Assembly (NCBI RefSeq): GCF_009600985.1
Contig: NZ_VDFP01000025.1
Coordinates: 1 to 33,555, forward strand
Source of the DNA: Companilactobacillus halodurans
GTDB taxonomy: Bacteria; Bacillota; Bacilli; Lactobacillales; Lactobacillaceae
Direction of reading: 5' to 3'
Length of the DNA stretch: 33,555 bases
A program made the position numbers and the translations under genes. The notes beneath the pieces are model-generated. The model did not search any database, had not been told where the DNA came from, and saw only the letters and a list, made by a program, of their open reading frames with translations. Shown here one piece after another: positions 1-8,065 of this stretch (position 1 is its first letter; each line of letters begins with the position of its first letter).

Positions 1-38
1 ATGTATATTACTATAACAACAAAAGGATAAGGACAAAA

Positions 39-153
39 TTGGCCGGAAAGACACCGGTAGAATACCGGAATCTTTCCGACCAACTGATTGCCTAAAATAA
101 ACTCCAATTAATGGGGTTCACTTCATTATTGAATTGGGGACGGATTTTTTTTT
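39..153 (+). promoter_or_regulatory. Structured non-coding segment: long hairpin plus terminator-like hairpin
   Basis: No ORF is visible in 1-258. Bases 39-83 form a long interrupted hairpin. TTGG (39-42) pairs with CCAA (80-83), CGGAAAGA (44-51) with TCTTTCCG (71-78), and CCGGTA (54-59) with TACCGG (63-68) around a GAA loop. A second hairpin pairs CCAATT (104-109) with AATTGG (132-137) and is followed, after about seven bases, by nine T residues at 145-153. AATTGG also occurs at 38-42 in the foot of hairpin 1, so the CCAATT strand has two possible partners. This could be a leader attenuator of the ugp operon or the 3' end of an upstream transcript. It matches no riboswitch class I know. Confidence 0.45.
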
Positions 154-182
154 CGGTAAATCATTAGATTCTTTACAATAAA

Positions 183-210
183 TTTACATGAAATAGATTA
201 GATATATACA
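183..210 (+). promoter_or_regulatory. Candidate promoter for ugpCAEB
   Basis: TTTACA at 183-188 and TATACA at 205-210 are separated by 16 bases. They lie about 50 bases before the ugpC start, which has a GGAGGGA ribosome binding site at 244-250. An alternative -35 TTTACA is at 172-177. This is assigned by consensus only. Confidence 0.35.
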
Positions 211-258
211 TCGCGGATACATACTGTAACCAATGACATATTTGGAGGGATTAGATAA

Positions 259-1347
259 ATGTCTACAGTATTGACGAACGTTTCTAAACAGTATGAAGCG
301 GATAAAACCGTTTTGAGTGATGTCTCAGCAGAGATTCAAACTGGGGAATTCTTTGTAATAGTTGGACCATCAGGTTGTGGTAAGAGTACCTTGCTACGCA
401 TGATTGCCGGCCTAACAGAAATCAGCGATGGTCGAATCAGTATTGACGATAAAGTAGTCAATAACTTGCCACCAAAGGATCGTAATTTGACAATGGTCTT
501 CCAAAGTTACGCTCTTTTCCCATTTTTAAGCGTTTGGGACAATGTGGCTTTTGGCTTGAAAGCTAGAAAAGATAAGTCACAGTCAGAAATTGACGAACGA
601 GTAAATAACGCTTTACGCATGGTTAATTTGGAAGAATTAAAAGAACGTAAACCGCGTGAATTATCTGGTGGACAAAGACAGCGTGTGGCTTTAGCCCGTG
701 CTGTTGCCAGCGATGCTAAAATCTGTCTAATGGACGAACCTCTATCTAACTTGGATGCACAATTAAGAATCAAGATGCGCCAAGAAATCTATTCACTACA
801 AAGAAAATTGGGCTTAACTTTAATCTACGTTACCCACGATCAAGTTGAAGCAATGACGATGGCTGACCACATTATGGTCTTGCATGACTCAAAGGTTCAA
901 CAAATCGGAACACCTGCAGAAATTTACAAGAAGCCCGCTAATGAATTCGTTGCTAGTTTCTTCGGTGTTCCACCAATCAATATTTTACCTGCTGTTAAAG
1001 AAGACGATGGCCGCATCAATGTTAACGATGATTTCCAAGTAAACATTGATCAAGAAGTACCAACAGGCGAATTCAAAATTGGTATCAGACCAACAGAAAT
1101 GAAATTAGAAAAAGTTGAAGAATTGGATGCCAACGCTTCAGTAACCAGTGTTGAATTCTTGGGTGATGAAAAAATCGTTTACGCTAAGATGAGCAACAAT
1201 GATAAGGAAATTTCTGTAATTGTAGAAAGCAATGCTGATTTCAAGGCTTATGATACGATTCAAGTTTCTGCAACTGACAACATTTTGGTTTTCAATGCTG
1301 ATGGTGTAAATATTACAAAAAATGCGGAGGATGTAGTCAATGCTTAA
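259..1347 (+). CDS. ugpC: ABC importer ATP-binding protein, UgpC/MsmK type
   Basis: This is the cytoplasmic ATPase that powers the importer encoded by the next three genes. The nucleotide-binding domain carries Walker A GPSGCGKST (residues 36-44), signature LSGGQ (135-139), Walker B CLMDE (156-160) and switch His193. A C-terminal regulatory region from about residue 235, containing IGIRPTEMK, is of the OB/TOBE type found in carbohydrate importers. The length of 362 residues is normal for the family. The start has a GGAGGGA ribosome binding site eight bases upstream. It overlaps ugpA by 8 bp, so the operon is translationally coupled. The glycerol-3-phosphate assignment comes mainly from the binding protein at the end of the operon, because this ATPase alone would fit several sugar systems. 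Confidence 0.9.
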   Translation: MSTVLTNVSKQYEADKTVLSDVSAEIQTGEFFVIVGPSGCGKSTLLRMIAGLTEISDGRISIDDKVVNNLPPKDRNLTMVFQSYALFPFLSVWDNVAFGLKARKDKSQSEIDERVNNALRMVNLEELKERKPRELSGGQRQRVALARAVASDAKICLMDEPLSNLDAQLRIKMRQEIYSLQRKLGLTLIYVTHDQVEAMTMADHIMVLHDSKVQQIGTPAEIYKKPANEFVASFFGVPPINILPAVKEDDGRINVNDDFQVNIDQEVPTGEFKIGIRPTEMKLEKVEELDANASVTSVEFLGDEKIVYAKMSNNDKEISVIVESNADFKAYDTIQVSATDNILVFNADGVNITKNAEDVVNA

Positions 1348-2281
1348 GACTTCTACAACTGACGTTGTTCCAGAAAAGAAGGTCCAAGCAAAGCAACGCC
1401 AAGCTTTTAAATTAAATGCGAAAGATAAATATTACGCTTCAATTTTTATTGGTCCATCGCTTCTCATTTTAGGATTGTTCGTTTTTTATCCTATGATTAA
1501 AACTTTGTATATCAGTATGTTTTTGACTAACACGTTGGGTAAAACAACCGTTTTTGTTGGTTTACAAAATTATGCAAAATTGATTGCTTCAGCCGACTTT
1601 ATCTCTAGTATGTTAGTCACCTTGATCTATGTGGTCGCAGTAACATTTTTCACGATTGCTTTAGGTCTCTTATTAGCTAACTTGGCAAGTCAAAGATTGC
1701 CAGGTATCGGTATTTTTAGAACGCTTTATTCAGTAACAATGGGAGTTTCTGTTGCCGTTGCCGCAATCTTTTGGCTCTTTATTTTCAATCCATCAACTGG
1801 TTTCTTTGCCTTAATGAGCGGTTGGTTGAATCTTCCAGTCGTTAACTGGTTGACTAGTCCAGCAAACGCCATGTGGGCAGTTATCATTACAACTGTTTGG
1901 ATGAACTTAGGTTTTACTTTCTTGATTCTATTAGGTGCTATCGAATCAGTTCCAACAACGCTTTATGAAGCTGCTGATGTTGAAGGAGTATCTTCAAGAT
2001 ATCAATTCTTCCACATCACGATTCCAATGATTTCGCCAACATTGTTCTTCGTTTCGACAATTACTATTATCGGAGCATTCAAGAGTTTTGGTTTGATCGA
2101 TTTGATTACTAATGGTGGACCATCAAATGCCACTAACATGTTGGTTTATCGAATTTATAAAGATGCCTTTTACAGTGGTAACTATGCAAAATCAAGTACA
2201 GAAGCAATCATCTTAACAGTTATCATTGCCTTCTTTACCTTATTGCAATTCAAATTCTTAGAGAAAAAGGTGAACTACTAA
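1340..2281 (+). CDS. ugpA: ABC importer permease, UgpA type
   Basis: This is an integral membrane subunit of the importer, with about six membrane segments and a hydrophilic N-terminal tail of about 28 residues. The cytoplasmic EAA loop that docks on the ATPase is visible as YEAADVEGVSSRYQF, followed by ITIPMI. The length of 313 residues suits the MalF/UgpA group. Its ribosome binding site GGAGG lies inside the end of ugpC, and the start overlaps ugpC by 8 bp. The stop overlaps the ugpE start as TAATG. It forms the heterodimeric channel with the next gene product. Confidence 0.88.
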   Translation: MLKTSTTDVVPEKKVQAKQRQAFKLNAKDKYYASIFIGPSLLILGLFVFYPMIKTLYISMFLTNTLGKTTVFVGLQNYAKLIASADFISSMLVTLIYVVAVTFFTIALGLLLANLASQRLPGIGIFRTLYSVTMGVSVAVAAIFWLFIFNPSTGFFALMSGWLNLPVVNWLTSPANAMWAVIITTVWMNLGFTFLILLGAIESVPTTLYEAADVEGVSSRYQFFHITIPMISPTLFFVSTITIIGAFKSFGLIDLITNGGPSNATNMLVYRIYKDAFYSGNYAKSSTEAIILTVIIAFFTLLQFKFLEKKVNY

Positions 2282-3111
2282 TGGCAGATTTTGATGAGCG
2301 CGCAACTTTAAAGAGAGTTTTTAGCTATTTAATTTTAATAGCTTTAGCTTTAGTAATCTTAGCTCCATTCTTCATTGGTATCTGGACTAGTTTCTTGCCA
2401 ATGTTAGATATCGCTAAGGGTAATTTGTTCAGTCACGACATTTCCTTTGATAATTACGTATCAGCTTTTACAAAAACGCCAATTCTACGTTACTTGGCTA
2501 ATACCGTAGTTATCGCCACAGTTACAATGTTTGCTCAATTGCTCTTTTGTTCAATGAGTGCTTATGCTTTTGTTTTCTTGAAATTCAAATTCCAAAAGAC
2601 AATCTTTGCAATGTTTTTGATTACGATGATGTTGCCATTTGAAGCTGAAATCATTCCTAACTTTGCCACAGTTAAAGCTATGGGCTTGTTAGATAATTAT
2701 GGAGCTTTGATCATTCCATTTTTAACTTCGGCATTTGGTACTTTCATGCTTCGTCAATCATTCTTACAAACGCCAGCTGAATTAAAAGAAGCAGCTGATA
2801 TTGAAGGATTGAATCATTTCCAATTTTATTGGAGCATCGTCTTGCCATATAACAAGATTAGTATGATTACTCTAGGTGCTTATAGTTTCTTAGGCGCTTG
2901 GAACCAATACCTCTGGCCAATGTTGACAACTTTCAGTAACAATTCTCGTGTGATTCAAAATGGTTTGAAACAATTACAATCAGAAGAAACATTCAATGAC
3001 TGGGGAATGATTCAAGCTAGTGCTGCTATCATCGTTATTCCAACGATTATCGTTTTGTTTATCGGTCAACACTACTTCAAGTCAGGTATGAATGAGGGGG
3101 CAGTTAAATAA
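2281..3111 (+). CDS. ugpE: ABC importer permease, UgpE type
   Basis: This is the second membrane subunit, 276 residues with six predicted segments. Its EAA loop reads KEAADIEGLNHFQFYW followed by IVLPYNK, as in the MalG/UgpE family. The start ATG shares one base with the stop of ugpA (TAATG), and the stop overlaps the start of ugpB the same way, so the four genes are tightly coupled. No internal promoter or terminator is visible. Confidence 0.88.
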   Translation: MADFDERATLKRVFSYLILIALALVILAPFFIGIWTSFLPMLDIAKGNLFSHDISFDNYVSAFTKTPILRYLANTVVIATVTMFAQLLFCSMSAYAFVFLKFKFQKTIFAMFLITMMLPFEAEIIPNFATVKAMGLLDNYGALIIPFLTSAFGTFMLRQSFLQTPAELKEAADIEGLNHFQFYWSIVLPYNKISMITLGAYSFLGAWNQYLWPMLTTFSNNSRVIQNGLKQLQSEETFNDWGMIQASAAIIVIPTIIVLFIGQHYFKSGMNEGAVK

Positions 3112-4463
3112 TGTCAAAGTACAAAAAACTTACTGTGCCATTGATTCTAATTTTAGGAATTGTCTTAATTGCAGTTTTTGGCAAAGCAATTTCAGCTAAA
3201 TCGGCAGTTAAGGATAATCGGACGGAAGTCGTCTTCTGGCACGAAATGGGTGGTCCTTCCGAACAAGCATTGGAACAAGTCGTTGACGGTTTCAATAAAT
3301 CACAAAATAAATATCGTGTCGTTCCTAAGTATCAAGGTACTTACGATGAAGCTATTCAAAAGATTTTACAAACTCATGGAACAAGTACTTCGCCAGCTGT
3401 TTTCCAAGCATTTGATATTTCAACAGCGCAAATGCTTCACAGTGGTTTTACAACACCTGTTCAAGACTTCATCGACCAAGATCATTTCGATGTAAGCAAG
3501 ATTTCACCAGTTGCGAGAGCTTTCTATTCAAATGGTGGCAAGCAACAATCAATGCCATTCAATACTTCACAACCAGTGTTGTACTATAATGCAACTCTAT
3601 TGAAGAAGTATCACATCACTCCACCTCCTGTATCGCCTTCATACAGTGATATTACAAGAGTGGCTAAGGAACTTTATGAGAAGTCAGGTCACAAGACTAA
3701 AGGTATGACGATTCAAATTTACGGTTGGTTCTTGGAACAAGCTATGGCTAATGCCGGAACTCAAATTGCTAACCAAAACGATGGTCATACTGGTAACCCT
3801 ACAGAAGTTAAAGTTAATAACCCTGAAGCTGTTAAGTTCATGAAGTGGATTAAAGAAAATATCAAAGCTGGCGACTTCATCAACTATGGTTCCGGTGGTA
3901 GTGCTGGTGCTAACCAAACTGCTGGTTTCTTATCAGATAAGGTTGGTATCTTCATCCAATCTTCAGCAAGTATCGGTCAATTGACTAAGAGTAATAAAAA
4001 TGAACTAGGTATCACATATTTCCCACACCCAGATGGGCAAAAAGCTAATGGTGTTGCTATTGGTGGTGCATCACTTTGGATTTCAAATGACAAGCCAAAA
4101 GATGTACAACGTGGTGCCTTTGAATTTATCAAGTATACAGTTAGACCAGAAGTCCAAGCTCAATGGCAAAAATCGACTGGATACTTAGCTCTAAACAAAG
4201 ATTCACAAAAGACAAGTATCTTAAAAGACCTTTACAAGAAGAGTCCTGAATCAAAAGTTCCTGGTCAACAATTGGCAACAGCTAAGCCAAATTATTCTAA
4301 CTCAGGTATTTTGATGGAAGGAATGCAGTTGGCTCGTCAACTTGAGGAAACTGCCATGGAAGGTGTTTATAACGGAAGCGACATCGATCAAGAATTGAAG
4401 ACGGCTGATAAAGCTATCAACGAAAACTTGCAACAATTGAATCGAGCTAACGGCTATAAATAA
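3111..4463 (+). CDS. ugpB: ABC importer substrate-binding protein, UgpB-like
   Basis: This extracytoplasmic solute-binding protein (450 residues) presents the ligand to UgpAE. The stretch FWHEMGGPSEQALEQ, the later PFNTSQPVLYYN and the IGGASLWI segment resemble E. coli UgpB, the sn-glycerol-3-phosphate and glycerophosphodiester binding protein, as recalled from memory. The N-terminus is a hydrophobic helix (about residues 8-25) ending in GKAISAKSA. There is no cysteine anywhere in the protein, so it cannot be a lipoprotein of the usual Gram-positive kind. It may stay anchored by the uncleaved helix or be secreted. It is last in a C-A-E-B operon and no ugpQ phosphodiesterase follows. Ligand identity is an inference. 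Confidence 0.85.
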   Translation: MSKYKKLTVPLILILGIVLIAVFGKAISAKSAVKDNRTEVVFWHEMGGPSEQALEQVVDGFNKSQNKYRVVPKYQGTYDEAIQKILQTHGTSTSPAVFQAFDISTAQMLHSGFTTPVQDFIDQDHFDVSKISPVARAFYSNGGKQQSMPFNTSQPVLYYNATLLKKYHITPPPVSPSYSDITRVAKELYEKSGHKTKGMTIQIYGWFLEQAMANAGTQIANQNDGHTGNPTEVKVNNPEAVKFMKWIKENIKAGDFINYGSGGSAGANQTAGFLSDKVGIFIQSSASIGQLTKSNKNELGITYFPHPDGQKANGVAIGGASLWISNDKPKDVQRGAFEFIKYTVRPEVQAQWQKSTGYLALNKDSQKTSILKDLYKKSPESKVPGQQLATAKPNYSNSGILMEGMQLARQLEETAMEGVYNGSDIDQELKTADKAINENLQQLNRANGYK

Positions 4464-4506
4464 TTAGCTTATAAATATTTAAGTTTATAAGTGTTTAATA
4501 GTATAG

Positions 4507-4545
4507 AAAAAGCACATTTTCCTAATCCGGAGAATGTGCTTTTTT
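4507..4545. terminator. Bidirectional terminator between ugpB and the EamA gene
   Basis: The sequence AAAAGCACATTTTCC, a TAATCC loop and GGAGAATGTGCTTTTTT form a long stem with A and T tracts on both sides. It serves the two converging genes. The stop codon of the minus-strand EamA gene (4522-4524) lies inside the hairpin. Confidence 0.85.
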
Positions 4546-5451
4546 ATATCTAGATTTCAAATTAAATAAATTTGGTGGCAAAGCTTGTAGGAAAGTAATC
4601 CCTAAAATCAGTAGAGCTCCAATCAATTCAGCTCCACTGATCTTCGTATTTAAAATTGTTACTGACAAAATTGTGGCCGTTAAAGGTTCAAAGGCACTCA
4701 ACATTCCTGTAGTTGAAGGCGTTAAGAAGTTGAGACTTTGTAAGTAGAACAAGTAAGAAAACATTGTTCCGCCGGTAACAATGAAGATGATGCAAACCAA
4801 AGCTTTAAGATTTAATTGAGGTACTTGTCCCAAATTAGCAAATGGAGCAAAGACGATCCCGCCTAGAAGCATCGACCAACCAGTTACGATTCGAGCATCG
4901 AAACGTTTCAATAATCCCCGAGGCAAAAGAGTGTAAGAAGCCTGACTAATACCGGCCCCGACACCCCATAAAATTGCTGCAGGTGACAACATTAATTTAT
5001 TGAGATGACCATGAGTCACTAGTAAAAAAGTTCCCAAAAGTGCTAAAACGATTGAAATCATATCGATTCTTCGTGGTAGCTGCAATTTACGCAGGGAAAT
5101 ATAAATGATAATGAATAATGGCCCTAAAAATTGTAAGACAGTGGCTGTTGGCGCATTGCCGTATTTAATCGCCATAAAGTAGGTGTACTGAGCCGGTAAC
5201 ATCCCTAAAAGTCCAAATGCCAATAATTGGACGATGTAACGCGGTTTCTTCAAAATGGCGAATAATTCCTTTGAATCGACAAAATAGCACCAGATAACTA
5301 ATAACAAGCCAGCAAAGAGCAATCTGATACCGACTATCCAATGCGTGGGGATGCTTTCTTGGGTAAATAGATATTGAGCAATACTGCCAGAAAATCCCCA
5401 GAGAACTGGTCCAGTAATTGCATAAAAGAAGCCCTTTTGTTTGTCAGACAT
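4522..5451 (-). CDS. EamA/RhaT-family (DMT) transporter
   Basis: This is a 309-residue membrane protein with about ten hydrophobic segments arranged as two EamA halves. The first half begins ITGPVLWGFSGSIAQYLF. The second contains FEPLTATILSVTIL, the conserved glutamate-proline region of this family. Members usually export amino acids or other metabolites, and the substrate here cannot be read from the sequence. The start is supported by a GGGGG ribosome binding site just upstream on the minus strand. It is divergent from the ABC exporter at 5571 and convergent with ugpB, so it is probably monocistronic. Confidence 0.85.
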   Translation of the reverse strand: MSDKQKGFFYAITGPVLWGFSGSIAQYLFTQESIPTHWIVGIRLLFAGLLLVIWCYFVDSKELFAILKKPRYIVQLLAFGLLGMLPAQYTYFMAIKYGNAPTATVLQFLGPLFIIIYISLRKLQLPRRIDMISIVLALLGTFLLVTHGHLNKLMLSPAAILWGVGAGISQASYTLLPRGLLKRFDARIVTGWSMLLGGIVFAPFANLGQVPQLNLKALVCIIFIVTGGTMFSYLFYLQSLNFLTPSTTGMLSAFEPLTATILSVTILNTKISGAELIGALLILGITFLQALPPNLFNLKSRYKKAHSPD

Positions 5452-5534
5452 TTATAATCCCCCTTTCACAATAGATAACATGCTAACACAAACTAAATTT
5501 CCTTAAAACCATATCGAAGAAATTATCATTTCTG

Positions 5535-5540
5535 TATAAT
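5535..5540 (+). promoter_or_regulatory. Candidate -10 element for the NatAB-like operon
   Basis: A perfect TATAAT lies about 30 bases before the ATG at 5571, which has its own GAGGGG ribosome binding site. No good -35 is visible at the expected distance. Confidence 0.45.
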
Positions 5541-5570
5541 TTAGGCTATATGAAAAGAGGGGATGAATAA

Positions 5571-6467
5571 ATGCTTCAAATCTCAAATATAAAAAAGAAT
5601 TTTGGAGGTTTAAAAGCTTTAGATAATGTTTCTTTTGACGTGAAAAATGGTCAAATCCTTGGTTTGATTGGTCAAAATGGAGCAGGAAAATCGACCACGT
5701 TTCACAGTATTTTAAATTTTTTAAAATATCAAGGCACCATTACCTGGAACGACCAACCGATAACAGAAGATGTGTTCAATGAAATCGGTTATCTACCAGA
5801 AGAACGCAGTTTGATGCCCAAATTGACAATTGAACAACAAATCATTTATCTAGCTCGTTTGAAAAATAAATCAGCCAAAGAAATTCGTCCACAGATTGAC
5901 AGATGGATGAAACGTTTTGCTGTAAAAGGCGATAGGAAAGATAAAATCAAAGATTTATCCAAAGGTAATCAACAAAAAATCCAGTTAATTTCCACACTGA
6001 TTCATCAACCAAAAATGATTATCTTAGATGAACCATTCAGTGGTTTGGACCCAGTCAATGCTGACCTTTTGAAACAAGCAATTCTAGAAGTCAGACAACA
6101 AGGCGCTTCGATTATTTTTTCAAGTCACGATATGGAAAATGTGGAAGAACTCTGTGATTCCTTAGTGATGTTACGCAATGGCAAAGTGGTCTTAAAGGGC
6201 ACTGTTAGAGAAGTAAGACAGTCGTTTGGCAAGACAAGGATTTATGTCACAAGCAATTGGACTCAAGACCAGTTGGAGAAATTACCGCACGTAATTCAAG
6301 TCAAGTCTCTAGAAGAAAAGCGCTTTGAACTTTTGTTAGATGATGAAAACGCTGGTGCAGAACTATTTGACGAATTGACCCACGGTAAATATATTGAAGA
6401 ATTCAATCAGCAGCCACCAACTTTGGATGAGATTTTTAGAATGAAGGCAGGTGCTGACAATGAATAA
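5571..6467 (+). CDS. ABC exporter ATP-binding protein, NatA/YhaQ-like
   Basis: This is the ATPase subunit of a two-gene ABC-2 exporter. Walker A is GQNGAGKST, the signature region is degenerate as LSKGNQQKIQLIS, and Walker B is MIILDEPFSGLDP, followed by a switch histidine in FSSHDMENVEEL. The LSKGNQQK signature and a C-terminal domain of about 80 residues after FGKTRIYV are typical of the YhaQ/NatA group rather than drug or bacteriocin exporters. The length of 298 residues is normal. It overlaps the permease gene by 8 bp. The substrate is unknown; family members have been linked to sodium export, which I cannot confirm here. Confidence 0.85.
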   Translation: MLQISNIKKNFGGLKALDNVSFDVKNGQILGLIGQNGAGKSTTFHSILNFLKYQGTITWNDQPITEDVFNEIGYLPEERSLMPKLTIEQQIIYLARLKNKSAKEIRPQIDRWMKRFAVKGDRKDKIKDLSKGNQQKIQLISTLIHQPKMIILDEPFSGLDPVNADLLKQAILEVRQQGASIIFSSHDMENVEELCDSLVMLRNGKVVLKGTVREVRQSFGKTRIYVTSNWTQDQLEKLPHVIQVKSLEEKRFELLLDDENAGAELFDELTHGKYIEEFNQQPPTLDEIFRMKAGADNE

Positions 6468-7695
6468 ACTCTGGGTTGTAACATTTGAAACTTTTTTGAG
6501 ACAGGTCAAATCTTGGAGTTTTCTAACATTAATTTTAGGACCATTTATCCTAGTTGCCTTCACGATTGGGGCTGGATATCTTGGCGCTCAGTCTGGTGGG
6601 ACGAGTGATAAGATTGCTGTCATCAGCGACCAATCACAATTGCGTGACAGTTTCATCAAAAGTAACCATGATAATGTTTTACAAAAAGTAACTGATAAAA
6701 AGACTGCACAAAAAAAGATGAATCAAAACAGTTTAGCGGGATATTTGCTTTTGAAAAGCGATGACCAAAAAATCACCGGTAAATATTATGTCACAGACAG
6801 TTTGGATTCTGCCGACAAGAATAAAATCAATAGTTTCTTAACTCAAGCGCAACAACAATTAAACGTAAAAAATGCGCAATTGAGCCCTAATCAAGCACAA
6901 TCGCTAGCTCAACAACCAGTTTTTAAACAATCAGTACAAAAGAAAACTGGAACAGCTAACTTAGCAAAAACTATTTCATTTTGGATCATAATTATTATGG
7001 CATATATGATTTTACTTACGTATTCCAGCATCACCGCTCAAGAGATTGCTTCGGAAAAAGGCACCAAAATTATGGAAATCATCTTTTCCAGTACGACCGC
7101 CATTAAATATTTCTTAGGGAAAATCTTTGGAGTCTTGTTGGTAATCTTATTACAAATCGTAATTTACTTATTTGGAGGTTGGGGATTATACCTATACGCC
7201 CAAAGAGCCAGCCTGACCAAAGGTTTCATGCACCAGTATCAAGATTTAATCACCTCAGTTTTAAAGAATTTATTGAGCGTCAATTTGCTTTATCTATTAT
7301 TGGGAGTAGTAATCTTCACAATTCTAGCAGCCTTTGCCGGAGCCATAGTATCAAAGGCAGAAGATGCCTCAAAGGCAGCTCAACCGGTAATTACGTTTAA
7401 TTTATTAGCATTTTTTGCGACCTTCCCATTCCAAAATAATTTAGACTCAGTCGTTGTTAAAATATTGTCCTATGTACCATTTTTCTCAACGTACTTCATG
7501 CCAATGAGAATCGTTAATAGTGATGCTAGTGGAATTGAGATTGGAATTTCGTTAGTAATATTGATAGCAAGTATCGTCTTGTTAGCAACTTATATTGGTA
7601 AGATTTATCAAGGATTAATGTTGCAGACAGATGAAGGAAGTTTTTGGAAAAAACTGAAGAGAGTGAAGCAGGACCGCTTAGACACCGAGGATTAA
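6460..7695 (+). CDS. ABC-2 family permease, NatB/YhaP-like
   Basis: This is the membrane partner of the preceding ATPase. It has one N-terminal membrane segment, a large extracytoplasmic loop of about 130 residues (rich in Gln, Lys and Asp), then five or six segments, the classic NatB/ABC2_membrane_3 layout. I start at ATG 6460, with AAGGCAGG eight bases upstream. A GTG at 6451 would add three residues. The C-terminal 11 residues and the stop codon lie inside a repeat element (7659 onward), so the native C-terminus may have been replaced by repeat sequence. The product has 411 residues. Confidence 0.83.
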   Translation: MNKLWVVTFETFLRQVKSWSFLTLILGPFILVAFTIGAGYLGAQSGGTSDKIAVISDQSQLRDSFIKSNHDNVLQKVTDKKTAQKKMNQNSLAGYLLLKSDDQKITGKYYVTDSLDSADKNKINSFLTQAQQQLNVKNAQLSPNQAQSLAQQPVFKQSVQKKTGTANLAKTISFWIIIIMAYMILLTYSSITAQEIASEKGTKIMEIIFSSTTAIKYFLGKIFGVLLVILLQIVIYLFGGWGLYLYAQRASLTKGFMHQYQDLITSVLKNLLSVNLLYLLLGVVIFTILAAFAGAIVSKAEDASKAAQPVITFNLLAFFATFPFQNNLDSVVVKILSYVPFFSTYFMPMRIVNSDASGIEIGISLVILIASIVLLATYIGKIYQGLMLQTDEGSFWKKLKRVKQDRLDTED

Positions 7696-7777
7696 GACCA
7701 ATATCTCAGGTGACTGCAAAGCAGGCGCCAGAGATATTAGACTTAACCGGAAGTGTCTGTCCTGCGTAACTCGTTTT
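7659..7777 (+). repeat. 3'-end hairpin repeat, copy 1 (full length)
   Basis: The copy begins GAGAGTGAAGCAGGAC inside the end of the NatB-like gene. The closing stem pairs GAGT (7661-7664) with ACTC (7769-7772) and GCAGGAC (7668-7674) with GTCCTGC (7759-7765). A bulge CGCTTA follows, then GACAC (7681-7685) pairs with GTGTC (7753-7757). Inside are AATATCTC (7700-7707) with GAGATATT (7731-7738), and the tip CTGC-AAA-GCAG (7714-7724). It ends GTAACTCGTTTTT. The same frame, bulge and ends recur in copies 2 and 3 with different but still complementary stems. Confidence 0.8.
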
Positions 7778-7783
7778 TGCTAT

Positions 7784-7820
7784 ATTGACAGAAAGTATGG
7801 TTATTCCAAAAAAACTAAAC
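7784..7820 (+). repeat. ATTGACAGAAA motif, copy a
   Basis: ATTGACAGAAAGTATGGTT is followed by ATTCCA and ends near AAAC. The first 25 bases match copy b at 11210 exactly. It lies just after repeat copy 1. TTGACA resembles a -35 box, but no matching -10 is visible. Confidence 0.7.
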
Positions 7821-7885
7821 TAAAATTTGTTAAACTTATTTCTATCGCATAGTTAAGACATTGAGTTAAATAAAAATAATACATA

Positions 7886-7928
7886 AAAAAGCAATCTACT
7901 TAACCAAAAAATGAGTAGATTGCTTTTT
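7886..7928 (+). terminator. Terminator after the NatAB-like operon
   Basis: A perfect 15-bp stem pairs AAAAAGCAATCTACT (7886-7900) with AGTAGATTGCTTTTT (7914-7928). It closely resembles the terminator at 11324-11365, with matched changes in the stem. Confidence 0.85.
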
Positions 7929-7994
7929 CATTAGTTAAAAAATAAATCCTATAATATATAAATATTTAATTTTAAGTAAACTGGTATCTTTTCA

Positions 7995-8020
7995 TATAAA
8001 TGTATATGAAAACGTTTTAT
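7995..8020 (+). promoter_or_regulatory. GH84 promoter region with cre site
   Basis: TGAAAACGTTTTAT at 8007-8020 fits 12 of 14 positions of the CcpA consensus TGWAANCGNTNWCA and has a palindromic AAAACGTTTT core. Just upstream are the -10-like boxes TATAAA (7995-8000) and TATAAT (7950-7955). A cre at or just after the transcription start would normally mean repression by CcpA on preferred sugars. The exact promoter is uncertain. Confidence 0.5.
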
Positions 8021-8065
8021 AAGATTATATACTTCATTTGTAATTTAAAGGAGGGTGATTTTAAG

